Part shown: positions 56,501 through 64,000 of the stretch, one piece after another
Position numbering within the stretch: position 1 is the first letter of the stretch
How the letters are laid out: the number at the start of each line of letters is the position of its first letter
Assembly (NCBI RefSeq): GCF_021513195.1
Contig: NZ_CP090974.1
Location: 186,001-250,000, forward strand
Length of the DNA stretch: 64,000 nt
DNA from: Shewanella sp. OMA3-2
GTDB lineage: Bacteria > Pseudomonadota > Gammaproteobacteria > Enterobacterales > Shewanellaceae
Direction: 5' to 3'
Made by a program: the position numbers and the translations under genes
Notes under the pieces: model-generated
What the model was told of the DNA's origin: nothing
The model's database searches: none
Seen by the model: the letters and a program-made list of their open reading frames with translations, nothing else

Positions 56501-56609
56501 GTTTTTTTCCCTAGAATCAATTACGTATATTTTTATAGATGAATAACGCCACCAGCACTACTCACTTAATTATTTCACTTATTTAAAATGCGACTAGCTT
56601 AGAATACGA

Positions 56610-57515
56610 CTAACTTAATAAGGTTACCAATACTGCATTTTGGGCATGCATACGGTTTTCTGCTTGATCTAAAATTAATGAGCCTTTGCCATCAATCACT
56701 TCATCAGTTACCTCCACACCACGATGGGCTGGCAAGCAATGCATAAAGTATTTTGCCCCAGCTTTAGCCATTAACTCAGCATTAACCTGATATGGACTGA
56801 AGCGTTCTTTAATTTCAGCTAAAGACGTTTCATCACCCATTGAAATCCAAGTGTCAGTATAAATGGCATCATGGCCTTCAATTTGATTAATATCTGCTGA
56901 CAATGTCAGTTTTCCGCCATTTTGTTCAGCTAAGGCTTGTGCCTCCATAACCACCAATGCATCAGGGAAATACCCTTCAGGACAAATCACTGTCATGGTT
57001 AAGCCTAAAATAGCCGCACCATATATTAATGAATGAGTGACATTATTGCCATCACCCACATAGGCTAACCTCGCCTGACTAATATCATCAAACTGCTCAG
57101 ATAACGACAAAAAGTCAGCTAACGCCTGACATGGGTGATATAAATCAGATAACGCATTTATTACCGGTACACTGCCGTATTGAGCGAGTTTTTCTATTGT
57201 GCTATGCAGATATGTTCTAGCAACAATAGCGTCGGCCCAACATGAAATATTAGTGGCAAAATCCGCCACTGATTCTCGTTCACCTAAAGCACCGTTTTGT
57301 TGGTCAAGATATAAACAATGACCGCCTAACTTGTTAATGCCAATATCGAAGCTTACTCGGGTACGCAGTGATGGCTTTTCAAATAACATCACAACGCTTT
57401 TACCATCTAAGGCGCGACGGTACTCAGCAGGATTGGCTTTAATTTTTTTAGCTAACGCTAAAATATCCAGTAACTGAGTTTGAGATAACTCTTTTATCGA
57501 CAATAGGTGCTTCAT
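56610..57515 (-). CDS. argF: Ornithine carbamoyltransferase
   Basis: 301 residues. Carbamoyl-phosphate site KPSLRTRVSF, HPCQALADFLSL and the ornithine-site HCLPAHRG are intact. Makes citrulline from ornithine and carbamoyl phosphate. 11 bases after argB; first residues MKHLLSIKELS. In the argCBFGH operon. Confidence 0.97.
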   Translation of the reverse strand: MKHLLSIKELSQTQLLDILALAKKIKANPAEYRRALDGKSVVMLFEKPSLRTRVSFDIGINKLGGHCLYLDQQNGALGERESVADFATNISCWADAIVARTYLHSTIEKLAQYGSVPVINALSDLYHPCQALADFLSLSEQFDDISQARLAYVGDGNNVTHSLIYGAAILGLTMTVICPEGYFPDALVVMEAQALAEQNGGKLTLSADINQIEGHDAIYTDTWISMGDETSLAEIKERFSPYQVNAELMAKAGAKYFMHCLPAHRGVEVTDEVIDGKGSLILDQAENRMHAQNAVLVTLLS

Positions 57516-57526
57516 AAACTACTCCA

Positions 57527-58306
57527 TTAAGGCTGTATTTGGGTCCCGATAGACCCGCCTTGTGCTAATGTTTTTAACTGTTCAGTATCTTGCCAAGAAG
57601 CGACTAAAACAGGCTTGCCCATCCATTGAGCCACTTCTAAAGCAGCTTCAACTTTGACTTTCATGCCTTTTTCAATCACGCCTTCAGCGATTAGGGTATC
57701 TATCTGACTTTTATTTAAACTTTTAATCACTTGCTTGTTAGCGTCCCACACGCCTGATACATCAGATAACAGCACTAAGGTACCGTTAACGAGTTTGGCT
57801 AATGCGGTGGCAGCTTGATCAGCATTAACATTAAGCATTTGACCGGCATCTGAAATGGCAATAGAGCTACAAATTGGCAGCCAGCCCTGCTGTAAAATGA
57901 AATTCAAATAGCTAGCGTCGTTCGGAGTAACTTCACCCACTAGGCCCAAACGCTCATCTTTAATGTTAGCTTTAACCACGTTTCCGTCGCCCAAGCTCAT
58001 GCCGACACTCACTACACCCGCTTTGGCTGCTGCAGCCTGTAAGGTTTTGTTTGATGTGCCTGCTAATGCGCCGACCACAATGCCGATTTGATCCGCTGGG
58101 GTAACACGTAAACCGTCAAGCTTGATAATCTCTTTACCGTTTGCCGTTAATTGCTCATCCACTAAGCAGCCGCCGCCGTGAACTAAAATAATTTTTTGTC
58201 CTGCGGCGGTCATGTCTTTAATTGCTGACATTAGATTTGCCATGCCAGTGTCAGTTTGCAGTAATGCGCCGCCTACTTTTAGTACTAAAACAGAATTAGT
58301 TGTCAT
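57527..58306 (-). CDS. argB: Acetylglutamate kinase
   Basis: 259 residues of the amino-acid kinase fold: LKVGGALL, LVHGGGCLVDEQL, NVNADQAATALA and the C-terminal GMKVKVEAALEVAQ. Phosphorylates N-acetylglutamate, second step of arginine synthesis. 259 residues, as in E. coli ArgB (258). Follows argC by 27 bases. Confidence 0.96.
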   Translation of the reverse strand: MTTNSVLVLKVGGALLQTDTGMANLMSAIKDMTAAGQKIILVHGGGCLVDEQLTANGKEIIKLDGLRVTPADQIGIVVGALAGTSNKTLQAAAAKAGVVSVGMSLGDGNVVKANIKDERLGLVGEVTPNDASYLNFILQQGWLPICSSIAISDAGQMLNVNADQAATALAKLVNGTLVLLSDVSGVWDANKQVIKSLNKSQIDTLIAEGVIEKGMKVKVEAALEVAQWMGKPVLVASWQDTEQLKTLAQGGSIGTQIQP

Positions 58307-58333
58307 TTTTGTTATCCTTGTTTTATGTAGCTG

Positions 58334-59314
58334 TTAAACGCCGAAGTGGATCTTGATGCACTGTAAGCCTTGGCTTGCTGCACCTTTCATTAGATTGTCA
58401 ATTGCGCTGGCAACCACTAAATAACCACTGTTTTCGTCATATTTCCACCCTAAATGACAGTTTGGTGTGAGTACCACATCGTCCACTTTAGGGAATTGAT
58501 TGTGCTTAACGGTCACTATCGGTGAGCTGTCATAAACGCTATAAGCTTTAGCAACATCCGCCTCTGTTGTACCAGGCTTTAATTGCACGGTAATTGTGGC
58601 CAAAATACCCCGTTTAAAATTACCTAAATGCGGGGTAAATATCACTTCTTGACCTAACTGCGTAGCAATTTCAGGCTGATGTCTGTGACCTAACACACCA
58701 TAAGGTGTTAGGCTGACTTCACAAAAACTGGTATGTAAATGTGCTTTACGTCCTGCACCAGTAACACCACTCACTGCATTTATCACTGGATAAGCATCTG
58801 TCAGAAATGGCTTTAACGGTTTTAGTGCGGTTAATGATGCTGTTGGGTAACACCCAGGCACAGCAATCATTTTAGTTTGCTTAATTTGCTCACTATTCCA
58901 TTCTGCTAACCCATAAACGGCATCTGCTAGTACATCAGGATGAGTGTGTTCAAAGCCATACCACTTAGGGTATTGAGCTACATCGGCAAAACGATAAGCA
59001 CCACTTAAATCAAATACGGCTAAGCCTTTTTTATAAAACTCAGCCGCTAATTCCAAACTAATTGAATGTTCTGTCGCCAATACCACGGCATCAGCTTCAG
59101 CAATAATTGTTGCTTTCGCCTTGTCTGTTAATGGTTCAAGCACATAAGACATATGACTATAAGTTGGGTAAAGATCTGCTAGCTTACGCCCTTTATCTAA
59201 ACTACCCTCAGACACATACAGCCCCTGAACAGATAAATTAGCATCAGCATTTATCAAAGACGTAATTTGTGCACCTGTGTAACCACTGGCACCAATAATT
59301 GCGATATTTTTCAT
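58334..59314 (-). CDS. argC: N-acetyl-gamma-glutamyl-phosphate reductase
   Basis: 326 residues from ATG 59314 ([14 protein letters not shown]); an upstream ATG 42 bases earlier adds unlikely residues. Rossmann GASGYTGAQ, catalytic-cysteine motif VPGCYPTA and HRHQPEI are present. Reduces acetylglutamyl phosphate. First gene of the operon, divergent from argE. The ribosome site is weak (AAAGAC). Confidence 0.96.
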   Translation of the reverse strand: MKNIAIIGASGYTGAQITSLINADANLSVQGLYVSEGSLDKGRKLADLYPTYSHMSYVLEPLTDKAKATIIAEADAVVLATEHSISLELAAEFYKKGLAVFDLSGAYRFADVAQYPKWYGFEHTHPDVLADAVYGLAEWNSEQIKQTKMIAVPGCYPTASLTALKPLKPFLTDAYPVINAVSGVTGAGRKAHLHTSFCEVSLTPYGVLGHRHQPEIATQLGQEVIFTPHLGNFKRGILATITVQLKPGTTEADVAKAYSVYDSSPIVTVKHNQFPKVDDVVLTPNCHLGWKYDENSGYLVVASAIDNLMKGAASQGLQCIKIHFGV

Positions 59315-59578
59315 TATGTTGTTGTCTTTTGTTGTCATAAGTGGAAGTGTTAGCATAGTACATTTAGACGGGGGACGTCTAATCTAGAACTATCGTCGCA
59401 GGAAGTTCTTACTGATTATTGGTATATTGGATTTAACAGTAAAGTTACACATATTTATTATCATTTCTTACATTCTAGTTGTAGTGCCTTATTCATCTGT
59501 TTGCTAGACTAGCACACAATAATTTTTATGCAATATTATTGAATAAGTATTTTAATAATTTCAGACATAGGACAACTA
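59315..59578. promoter_or_regulatory. argC-argE divergent promoter with ARG-box-like sites
   Basis: 264 bases. Two ArgR-like 14-base sites 21 bases apart: 59519-59532 (7 of 10 fixed positions) and 59540-59553 (TGAATAAGTATTTT, 8 of 10), fitting tandem ARG boxes upstream of argE. The first may also reach the argC side. Matches are modest, but spacing and place suit ArgR. Confidence 0.5.
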
Positions 59579-60730
59579 ATGAGCACACTTCCTGACCTAA
59601 AAAGCGCTTTTACACAGCTAATTGGCACACCATCTATCAGTGCGCTTGAACCAGAACAAGATATGAGTAACCATGCAGTTATCACCTTGTTACAACAATG
59701 GTTCAGCGAGCTAGGTTTTAGCTGCGAAACCCCAACGGTTGCAGACTCGCGCAATAAACAAAACCTCATTGCCCGCATTGGCCAAGGGGAAGGCGGCTTA
59801 CTATTAGCTGGCCACACTGATACCGTACCTTTTGATGAAGGTCGCTGGAGTCAAAGCCCGTTTGAGTTAATTGAAAAAGATAATCGCTGGTACGGTCTAG
59901 GCACCTGTGACATGAAAGGTTTTTTTGCCCTGGTACTTGAAGCGTTAAAAGACATGCCATTAGCAGACTTTAAGCGTCCACTGACTATTTTTGCCAGTGC
60001 CGATGAAGAAACCACTATGAGTGGCGCAAAAGCATTTGCCGATTCAAAAGTCATTGCACCTGACTATGCAGTAATAGGTGAGCCCACCAGCTTAAAACCT
60101 GTGTATATGCATAAAGGTCACTTAGCACAAGGTATACGTGTTATTGGTCGCAGTGGTCATTCATCTGACCCCGCCCGCGGATTAAATGCCATTGAAGTGA
60201 TGCATAAAGTCATGGGGCAATTATTAAAACTTAAACAGCATTTAAGTGAAAACTATCGCGAAGACGCTTTTACCGTTCCCTACCCTACAATGAATTTTGG
60301 CCATATCCATGGTGGCGATGCAGCTAACCGCATTTGTGGTTGCTGTGATTTACACTTAGATATTCGTCCTTTACCGGGAATGGAATTGGCCGATCTTGAA
60401 CTCATGGTATTGAATTATTTAAGTGATATCAGTAAAGAATACCCTGGCAGTATTAGTGTGAGCACTTTATACCCTGGTGCTGAGTCATTCGCTGGCAAAG
60501 CGGACAACCCATGGACAAAGCTGGTTGCTGAATTGTCAGGCCATGAAGCTGAAGTAGTTAACTACTCAACCGAAGCGCCTTATATCAACAAACTAGGCTG
60601 TCAAACACTGGTATTGGGACCAGGAAGTATTAACCAAGCCCACCAGCCAGATGAGTTTATCGGCTTAGAATATCTTACGCCTACTGTAGAACTGATCAAA
60701 AAAATGATTTATCACGCATGTATTAAGTAA
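59579..60730 (+). CDS. argE: Acetylornithine deacetylase
   Basis: 383 residues, M20 metallopeptidase family. Metal ligands are apparent: GHTDTVPF, GTCDMKGF, ADEETTMSGA, and catalytic Glu context SADEETT; dimerisation domain near GLNAIEVMHKVM. Hydrolyses N-acetylornithine to ornithine. Divergent from argCBFGH as in E. coli and Shewanella. Confidence 0.96.
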   Translation: MSTLPDLKSAFTQLIGTPSISALEPEQDMSNHAVITLLQQWFSELGFSCETPTVADSRNKQNLIARIGQGEGGLLLAGHTDTVPFDEGRWSQSPFELIEKDNRWYGLGTCDMKGFFALVLEALKDMPLADFKRPLTIFASADEETTMSGAKAFADSKVIAPDYAVIGEPTSLKPVYMHKGHLAQGIRVIGRSGHSSDPARGLNAIEVMHKVMGQLLKLKQHLSENYREDAFTVPYPTMNFGHIHGGDAANRICGCCDLHLDIRPLPGMELADLELMVLNYLSDISKEYPGSISVSTLYPGAESFAGKADNPWTKLVAELSGHEAEVVNYSTEAPYINKLGCQTLVLGPGSINQAHQPDEFIGLEYLTPTVELIKKMIYHACIK

Positions 60731-60885
60731 TTTTTAACCAAAAAAGCCTTAAAACCGCCTTTGCTGAAATTTTTTAACGAAATAAAATTACCAAACGCGG
60801 TGTTTGTGTATTGACCGAATACTGTACGATGGTTATTGTGATAGATAAGTAGTGCAAGTTTAACCTAGTTTACTTTGGAGTATGT

Positions 60886-63534
60886 ATGGCAGAGCAAGTG
60901 GCAGATATGTATGCCTCACTGAGATCGAATGTGGGACATTTAGGCCAAATTTTAGGTGAAACAATGCAAAGCCATCTTGGTGATGCGTTTCTTGAGAAAG
61001 TAGAACAAATTCGAATTCTTGCTAAACAGGCACGTAAAGGCGATGAATCCTCTCGCGAGCAAATGTTAGCATTACTGACCTCACTTCCAGATGAAGAATT
61101 AGTCCCGTTTGCCAAAGCATTTAACCAATTTTTAAACCTGGCAAACATTGCCGAGCAATACCACACAATTAGCCGTAACTGTGATGAATTAGTCTGTGTA
61201 CCCGATCCTGTAGAGCAACTACTTGGACGTATTCTTAACACTGACTTAGATGAAAATGATGTGATTAATTGCTTAAAGCAATTAGAAATCGACTTAGTAC
61301 TTACCGCTCACCCAACTGAAATATCACGCCGTACTTTAATTCAAAAATACGCTGCGGTTGTTGATTGTTTAACAGACCAAGAAAACAGCCAGCTGTCAGA
61401 TCGTGAGCGCAACCAGAACAACTTACGTTTACGCCAATTAATTGCCCAAATTTGGCATACCAATGAAATTCGTAGCGAACGCCCAACACCTGTAGACGAA
61501 GCTCGTTGGGGCTTAAGCACGATTGAAACCTCTTTATGGCAGGCTATTCCTGACTTTCTACGTCAATTAAATGATCAAGTCGAGCAGCGCACAGGTAAAG
61601 AATTACCAATTAATATCGCCCTGGTTCGCTTTTCTAGCTGGATGGGCGGCGATCGTGATGGCAACCCATTTGTGACCCACAAAGTCACCCAGGAAGTATT
61701 AGACCGAAATCGTCATGCTGCTGCGCGTCTGTACTTAAAAGATATTGTCGCTTTAGTCGGTGAATTATCTATGGAGCAAGCAACGCCTGAACTGCTTGCG
61801 CTAACGAATAACAGCAATGAGCCATACCGTGACGTACTTCGTCAATTACGTTGTAAACTGCGTAAAACCATAGATTACTTAAATATTCGAATTGAAGGCC
61901 GTTTTCCCGATGTTGATACCAGTGAACTCATATGGCAACAGGCGGATCTGCAAGCACCATTAGAACTGCTTTATAACAGTTTATGCGACAGCGGCATGAA
62001 GCTGATTGCTAATGGATTACTGCTTGATATTTTACGCCGCCTAGCCAGCTTTGGGATTCATATGCTGCGCCTGGATATTCGTCAAGATTCAACTCGTCAC
62101 AGCGATGTGATTGCCGAGTTAACCCGTTATTTAGGTTTAGGTGATTACAATCACTGGGATGAAAACGAAAAACAAGCATTCTTACTGCGCGAGCTCACTA
62201 ATCGTCGCCCATTAATGCCTGCTAATTGGCAGCCAAGCGAAGATGTGGCTGAAGTGATCAAGACCTGCGAATTGATTGCTAGGCAGCCTAAAGAATCTTT
62301 GGGCTCATATGTTATTTCGATGGCGGGTAAACCATCAGATGTGTTGACTGTGTTATTGCTATTGAAAGAAACCGGTTGCAGTCATCCAATGCGCGTTGTG
62401 CCGTTATTTGAAACCTTAGAAGACTTAACCAATGCCGCTAGCTGTATAAAGTCTTTATTAGATATCGATTGGTATCGTGGTTACACCAAAGGCATGCAAG
62501 AAGTAATGATTGGCTATTCTGACTCAGCGAAAGATGCTGGTGTAATGGCCGCAGCCTGGGCGCAATATCGTGCACAGGAGCAGTTAGTTGCAGTATGTAA
62601 CAAAGCCAACGTTAAACTGATGTTATTCCACGGCCGTGGTGGTTCTATCGGACGTGGAGGCGGGCCTGCTCACAAAGCGATTCTATCTCAACCGCCTGGT
62701 TCAGTAGATGGCCGTATCCGCGTCACCGAACAAGGCGAGATGATCCGCTTTAAATTTGGTTTACCCAAATTAGCGGTACAAAGTTTAGCGCTTTATACCT
62801 CAGCCGTGATGGAAGCGACATTATTACCGCCTCCTGAGCCGAAAAAAGCCTGGCGCGATTGTATGCAGCGCATTGCAGAAGAGTCGGTGTTACATTACCG
62901 CGGTATCGTGCGTGAAGAAAAAGACTTTGTGCCTTATTTCCGTTCAGCCACACCAGAAGTTGAACTGGGTAAATTACCATTAGGTAGCCGTCCAGCTAAA
63001 CGTAAAGTCGATGGCGGCATCGAAAGTTTACGCGCTATTCCGTGGATTTTTGCTTGGTCACAAAACCGCTTAATGCTACCCGCTTGGTTAGGTGCAGGTG
63101 AAGCCCTAAATGCCGCGATTCAGCGTGATGAGCTAACATTGCTGCGTGAAATGGAAGCCGAGTGGCCATTTTTCGAAACCCGTATCTCTATGTTAGAGAT
63201 GGTTTACATGAAAGCAGAGCCAAACCTTGCGCGCTATTATGAGAAGTGTTTAGTTAAACCTGAATTACATCATTTAGGTGAGAAATTACGACAAAGATTA
63301 CAACTGGGCATTGATACCGTATTGTCATTAACCGAGTCAGATCAGTTAATGTCGCATACTCCCTGGAACCGTGAATCAGTTAAACTTCGCAATCCTTACA
63401 TTGATCCATTAAACTTCCTGCAAACCGAGCTATTAGCCCGTACACGTAAAGAAGTAGAGCCTTCTGCACATGTACAATTGGCGCTAATGCTTACTATCGC
63501 GGGCGTTGCCGCAGGCATGAGAAACACGGGTTAA
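60886..63534 (+). CDS. ppc: Phosphoenolpyruvate carboxylase
   Basis: 882 residues (E. coli 883). Catalytic His in [13 protein letters not shown] (about 140), the glycine-rich loop [27 protein letters not shown] and the C-terminal MRNTG that binds the aspartate inhibitor site. Makes oxaloacetate from PEP and bicarbonate to refill the TCA cycle. 155 bases follow argE; the shared overlap TAATG with the next gene suggests co-translation. Confidence 0.98.
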   Translation: MAEQVADMYASLRSNVGHLGQILGETMQSHLGDAFLEKVEQIRILAKQARKGDESSREQMLALLTSLPDEELVPFAKAFNQFLNLANIAEQYHTISRNCDELVCVPDPVEQLLGRILNTDLDENDVINCLKQLEIDLVLTAHPTEISRRTLIQKYAAVVDCLTDQENSQLSDRERNQNNLRLRQLIAQIWHTNEIRSERPTPVDEARWGLSTIETSLWQAIPDFLRQLNDQVEQRTGKELPINIALVRFSSWMGGDRDGNPFVTHKVTQEVLDRNRHAAARLYLKDIVALVGELSMEQATPELLALTNNSNEPYRDVLRQLRCKLRKTIDYLNIRIEGRFPDVDTSELIWQQADLQAPLELLYNSLCDSGMKLIANGLLLDILRRLASFGIHMLRLDIRQDSTRHSDVIAELTRYLGLGDYNHWDENEKQAFLLRELTNRRPLMPANWQPSEDVAEVIKTCELIARQPKESLGSYVISMAGKPSDVLTVLLLLKETGCSHPMRVVPLFETLEDLTNAASCIKSLLDIDWYRGYTKGMQEVMIGYSDSAKDAGVMAAAWAQYRAQEQLVAVCNKANVKLMLFHGRGGSIGRGGGPAHKAILSQPPGSVDGRIRVTEQGEMIRFKFGLPKLAVQSLALYTSAVMEATLLPPPEPKKAWRDCMQRIAEESVLHYRGIVREEKDFVPYFRSATPEVELGKLPLGSRPAKRKVDGGIESLRAIPWIFAWSQNRLMLPAWLGAGEALNAAIQRDELTLLREMEAEWPFFETRISMLEMVYMKAEPNLARYYEKCLVKPELHHLGEKLRQRLQLGIDTVLSLTESDQLMSHTPWNRESVKLRNPYIDPLNFLQTELLARTRKEVEPSAHVQLALMLTIAGVAAGMRNTG

Positions 63535-64000
63535 TGAAAACACTAAAGCTGATTTTTGTCAGTGTCTTACTGCTACTGACTGGATGCGCCAGTCAGTACA
63601 GTATTACTGAAAATGAGATAGAAAATTACCTTAATAATGAGATGCACTTTGAGGTAAAACAAGGTAACCAAATTATTGGTATTAATTTGGTGCTGAACGA
63701 TATGCAAGTCAGCTTAGGTGACAAGCCTAATATTATGGGATTAACGGCTACCACTCTGGTGCGTATTCGTAATCCGTTAATGCCAATTAGCGCTAAGCTT
63801 AAAACCACATTTGAAGCACAGCCTTGGTATGACGCTGCCACCAAAAGTATTTATTTACGCAATTTGAACTTAGTCAATGTCCGTGCCGAGCCGGCTGATT
63901 TTGAGCAAGCACTAACAGCCATTACTCCACAGGTAATGGGCTTCTTGCGTGGATTTCTAGAAAGTCAGCCCGTTTATACACTTGATGTCAATGATTCGAA
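63534..64000 (+). CDS. DUF1439-type lipoprotein, 3' end cut by window edge
   Basis: 155 residues visible. Starts [20 protein letters not shown], a lipoprotein signal with the lipobox LTGC, giving an outer-membrane-anchored protein. The rest, including IENYLNNEM and VRIRNPLMPISAKLKTTFEAQP, matches the DUF1439 (YceB-like) family of unknown function. ATG overlaps the ppc stop (TAATG). Confidence 0.82.
   Translation, partial: MKTLKLIFVSVLLLLTGCASQYSITENEIENYLNNEMHFEVKQGNQIIGINLVLNDMQVSLGDKPNIMGLTATTLVRIRNPLMPISAKLKTTFEAQPWYDAATKSIYLRNLNLVNVRAEPADFEQALTAITPQVMGFLRGFLESQPVYTLDVNDS

Overview
The window reads as a marine gammaproteobacterial chromosome, almost certainly Shewanella or a very close relative. 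The strongest pointer is a CymA-type tetraheme quinol dehydrogenase (12078-12641). The ftsY-ftsE-ftsX-rpoH block, the lexA-sulA pair, a caa3-type cytochrome oxidase cluster and a divergent argE / argCBFGH locus agree with this. The assignment comes from protein similarity and gene order recognised by eye, not from a database search.

Layout. (1) 1 to about 6.65 kb is an AT-rich accessory region: a clipped dCTP-deaminase/dUTPase-like gene, an AlpA regulator, a RadC-like JAB protein, a DUF2787-like protein, a short tyrosine recombinase, an LRAT-domain protein, an inovirus Gp2-like protein, a large unknown winged-helix protein and a ribbon-helix-helix-like protein. It is rich in inverted repeats next to start codons. 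(2) 6.76-18.84 kb is core chromosome: rpoH, ftsXEY, rsmD, cymA, small membrane proteins, an aromatic amino-acid permease, plsB, and lexA-sulA with two SOS boxes. (3) 19.2-28.0 kb is the cytochrome c oxidase cluster: coxB with two haem domains, a frameshifted coxA, ctaG, coxC, an antisense DUF2909 gene, SURF1, ctaA, ctaB and SCO. (4) 28.3-33.5 kb holds a frameshifted CheB-like gene, a frameshifted polysaccharide deacetylase, a DinF-family MATE transporter, an FKBP and a YcaQ-like glycosylase. (5) 33.6-40.3 kb is a second accessory block: a PLD-DEAD helicase, a Fic remnant, a hipBA pair with four operator-like repeats, and an AAA/DUF4143 ATPase behind two identical palindromes. (6) 40.4-42.6 kb: a sulfotransferase and an MFS protein. 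(7) 43.0-53.7 kb is a siderophore locus. Its minus-strand operon has the gene-type order of vibrioferrin pvsABCDE (ATP-grasp, IucA/IucC, MFS, IucA/IucC, PLP decarboxylase). Divergent from it are an HpcH/HpaI-fold protein resembling the SbnG citrate synthase of staphyloferrin B and a TonB receptor, with Fur-box-like sequences between. (8) 53.75-60.7 kb: arginine biosynthesis argHGFBC / argE. (9) 60.9-64.0 kb: ppc and a clipped DUF1439 lipoprotein gene.

How the parts fit. The oxidase cluster encodes the structural subunits plus copper delivery (SCO, CtaG) and haem A synthesis (CtaB, CtaA). The siderophore locus appears self-contained for citrate supply, assembly, export and uptake. Three genes between 21.3 and 30.1 kb (coxA, cheB-like, deacetylase) are each broken by what looks like loss of one base from a short G/C run. 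Sequence error and true mutation cannot be told apart from here. No tRNA, rRNA, CRISPR array or complete insertion sequence was recognised.
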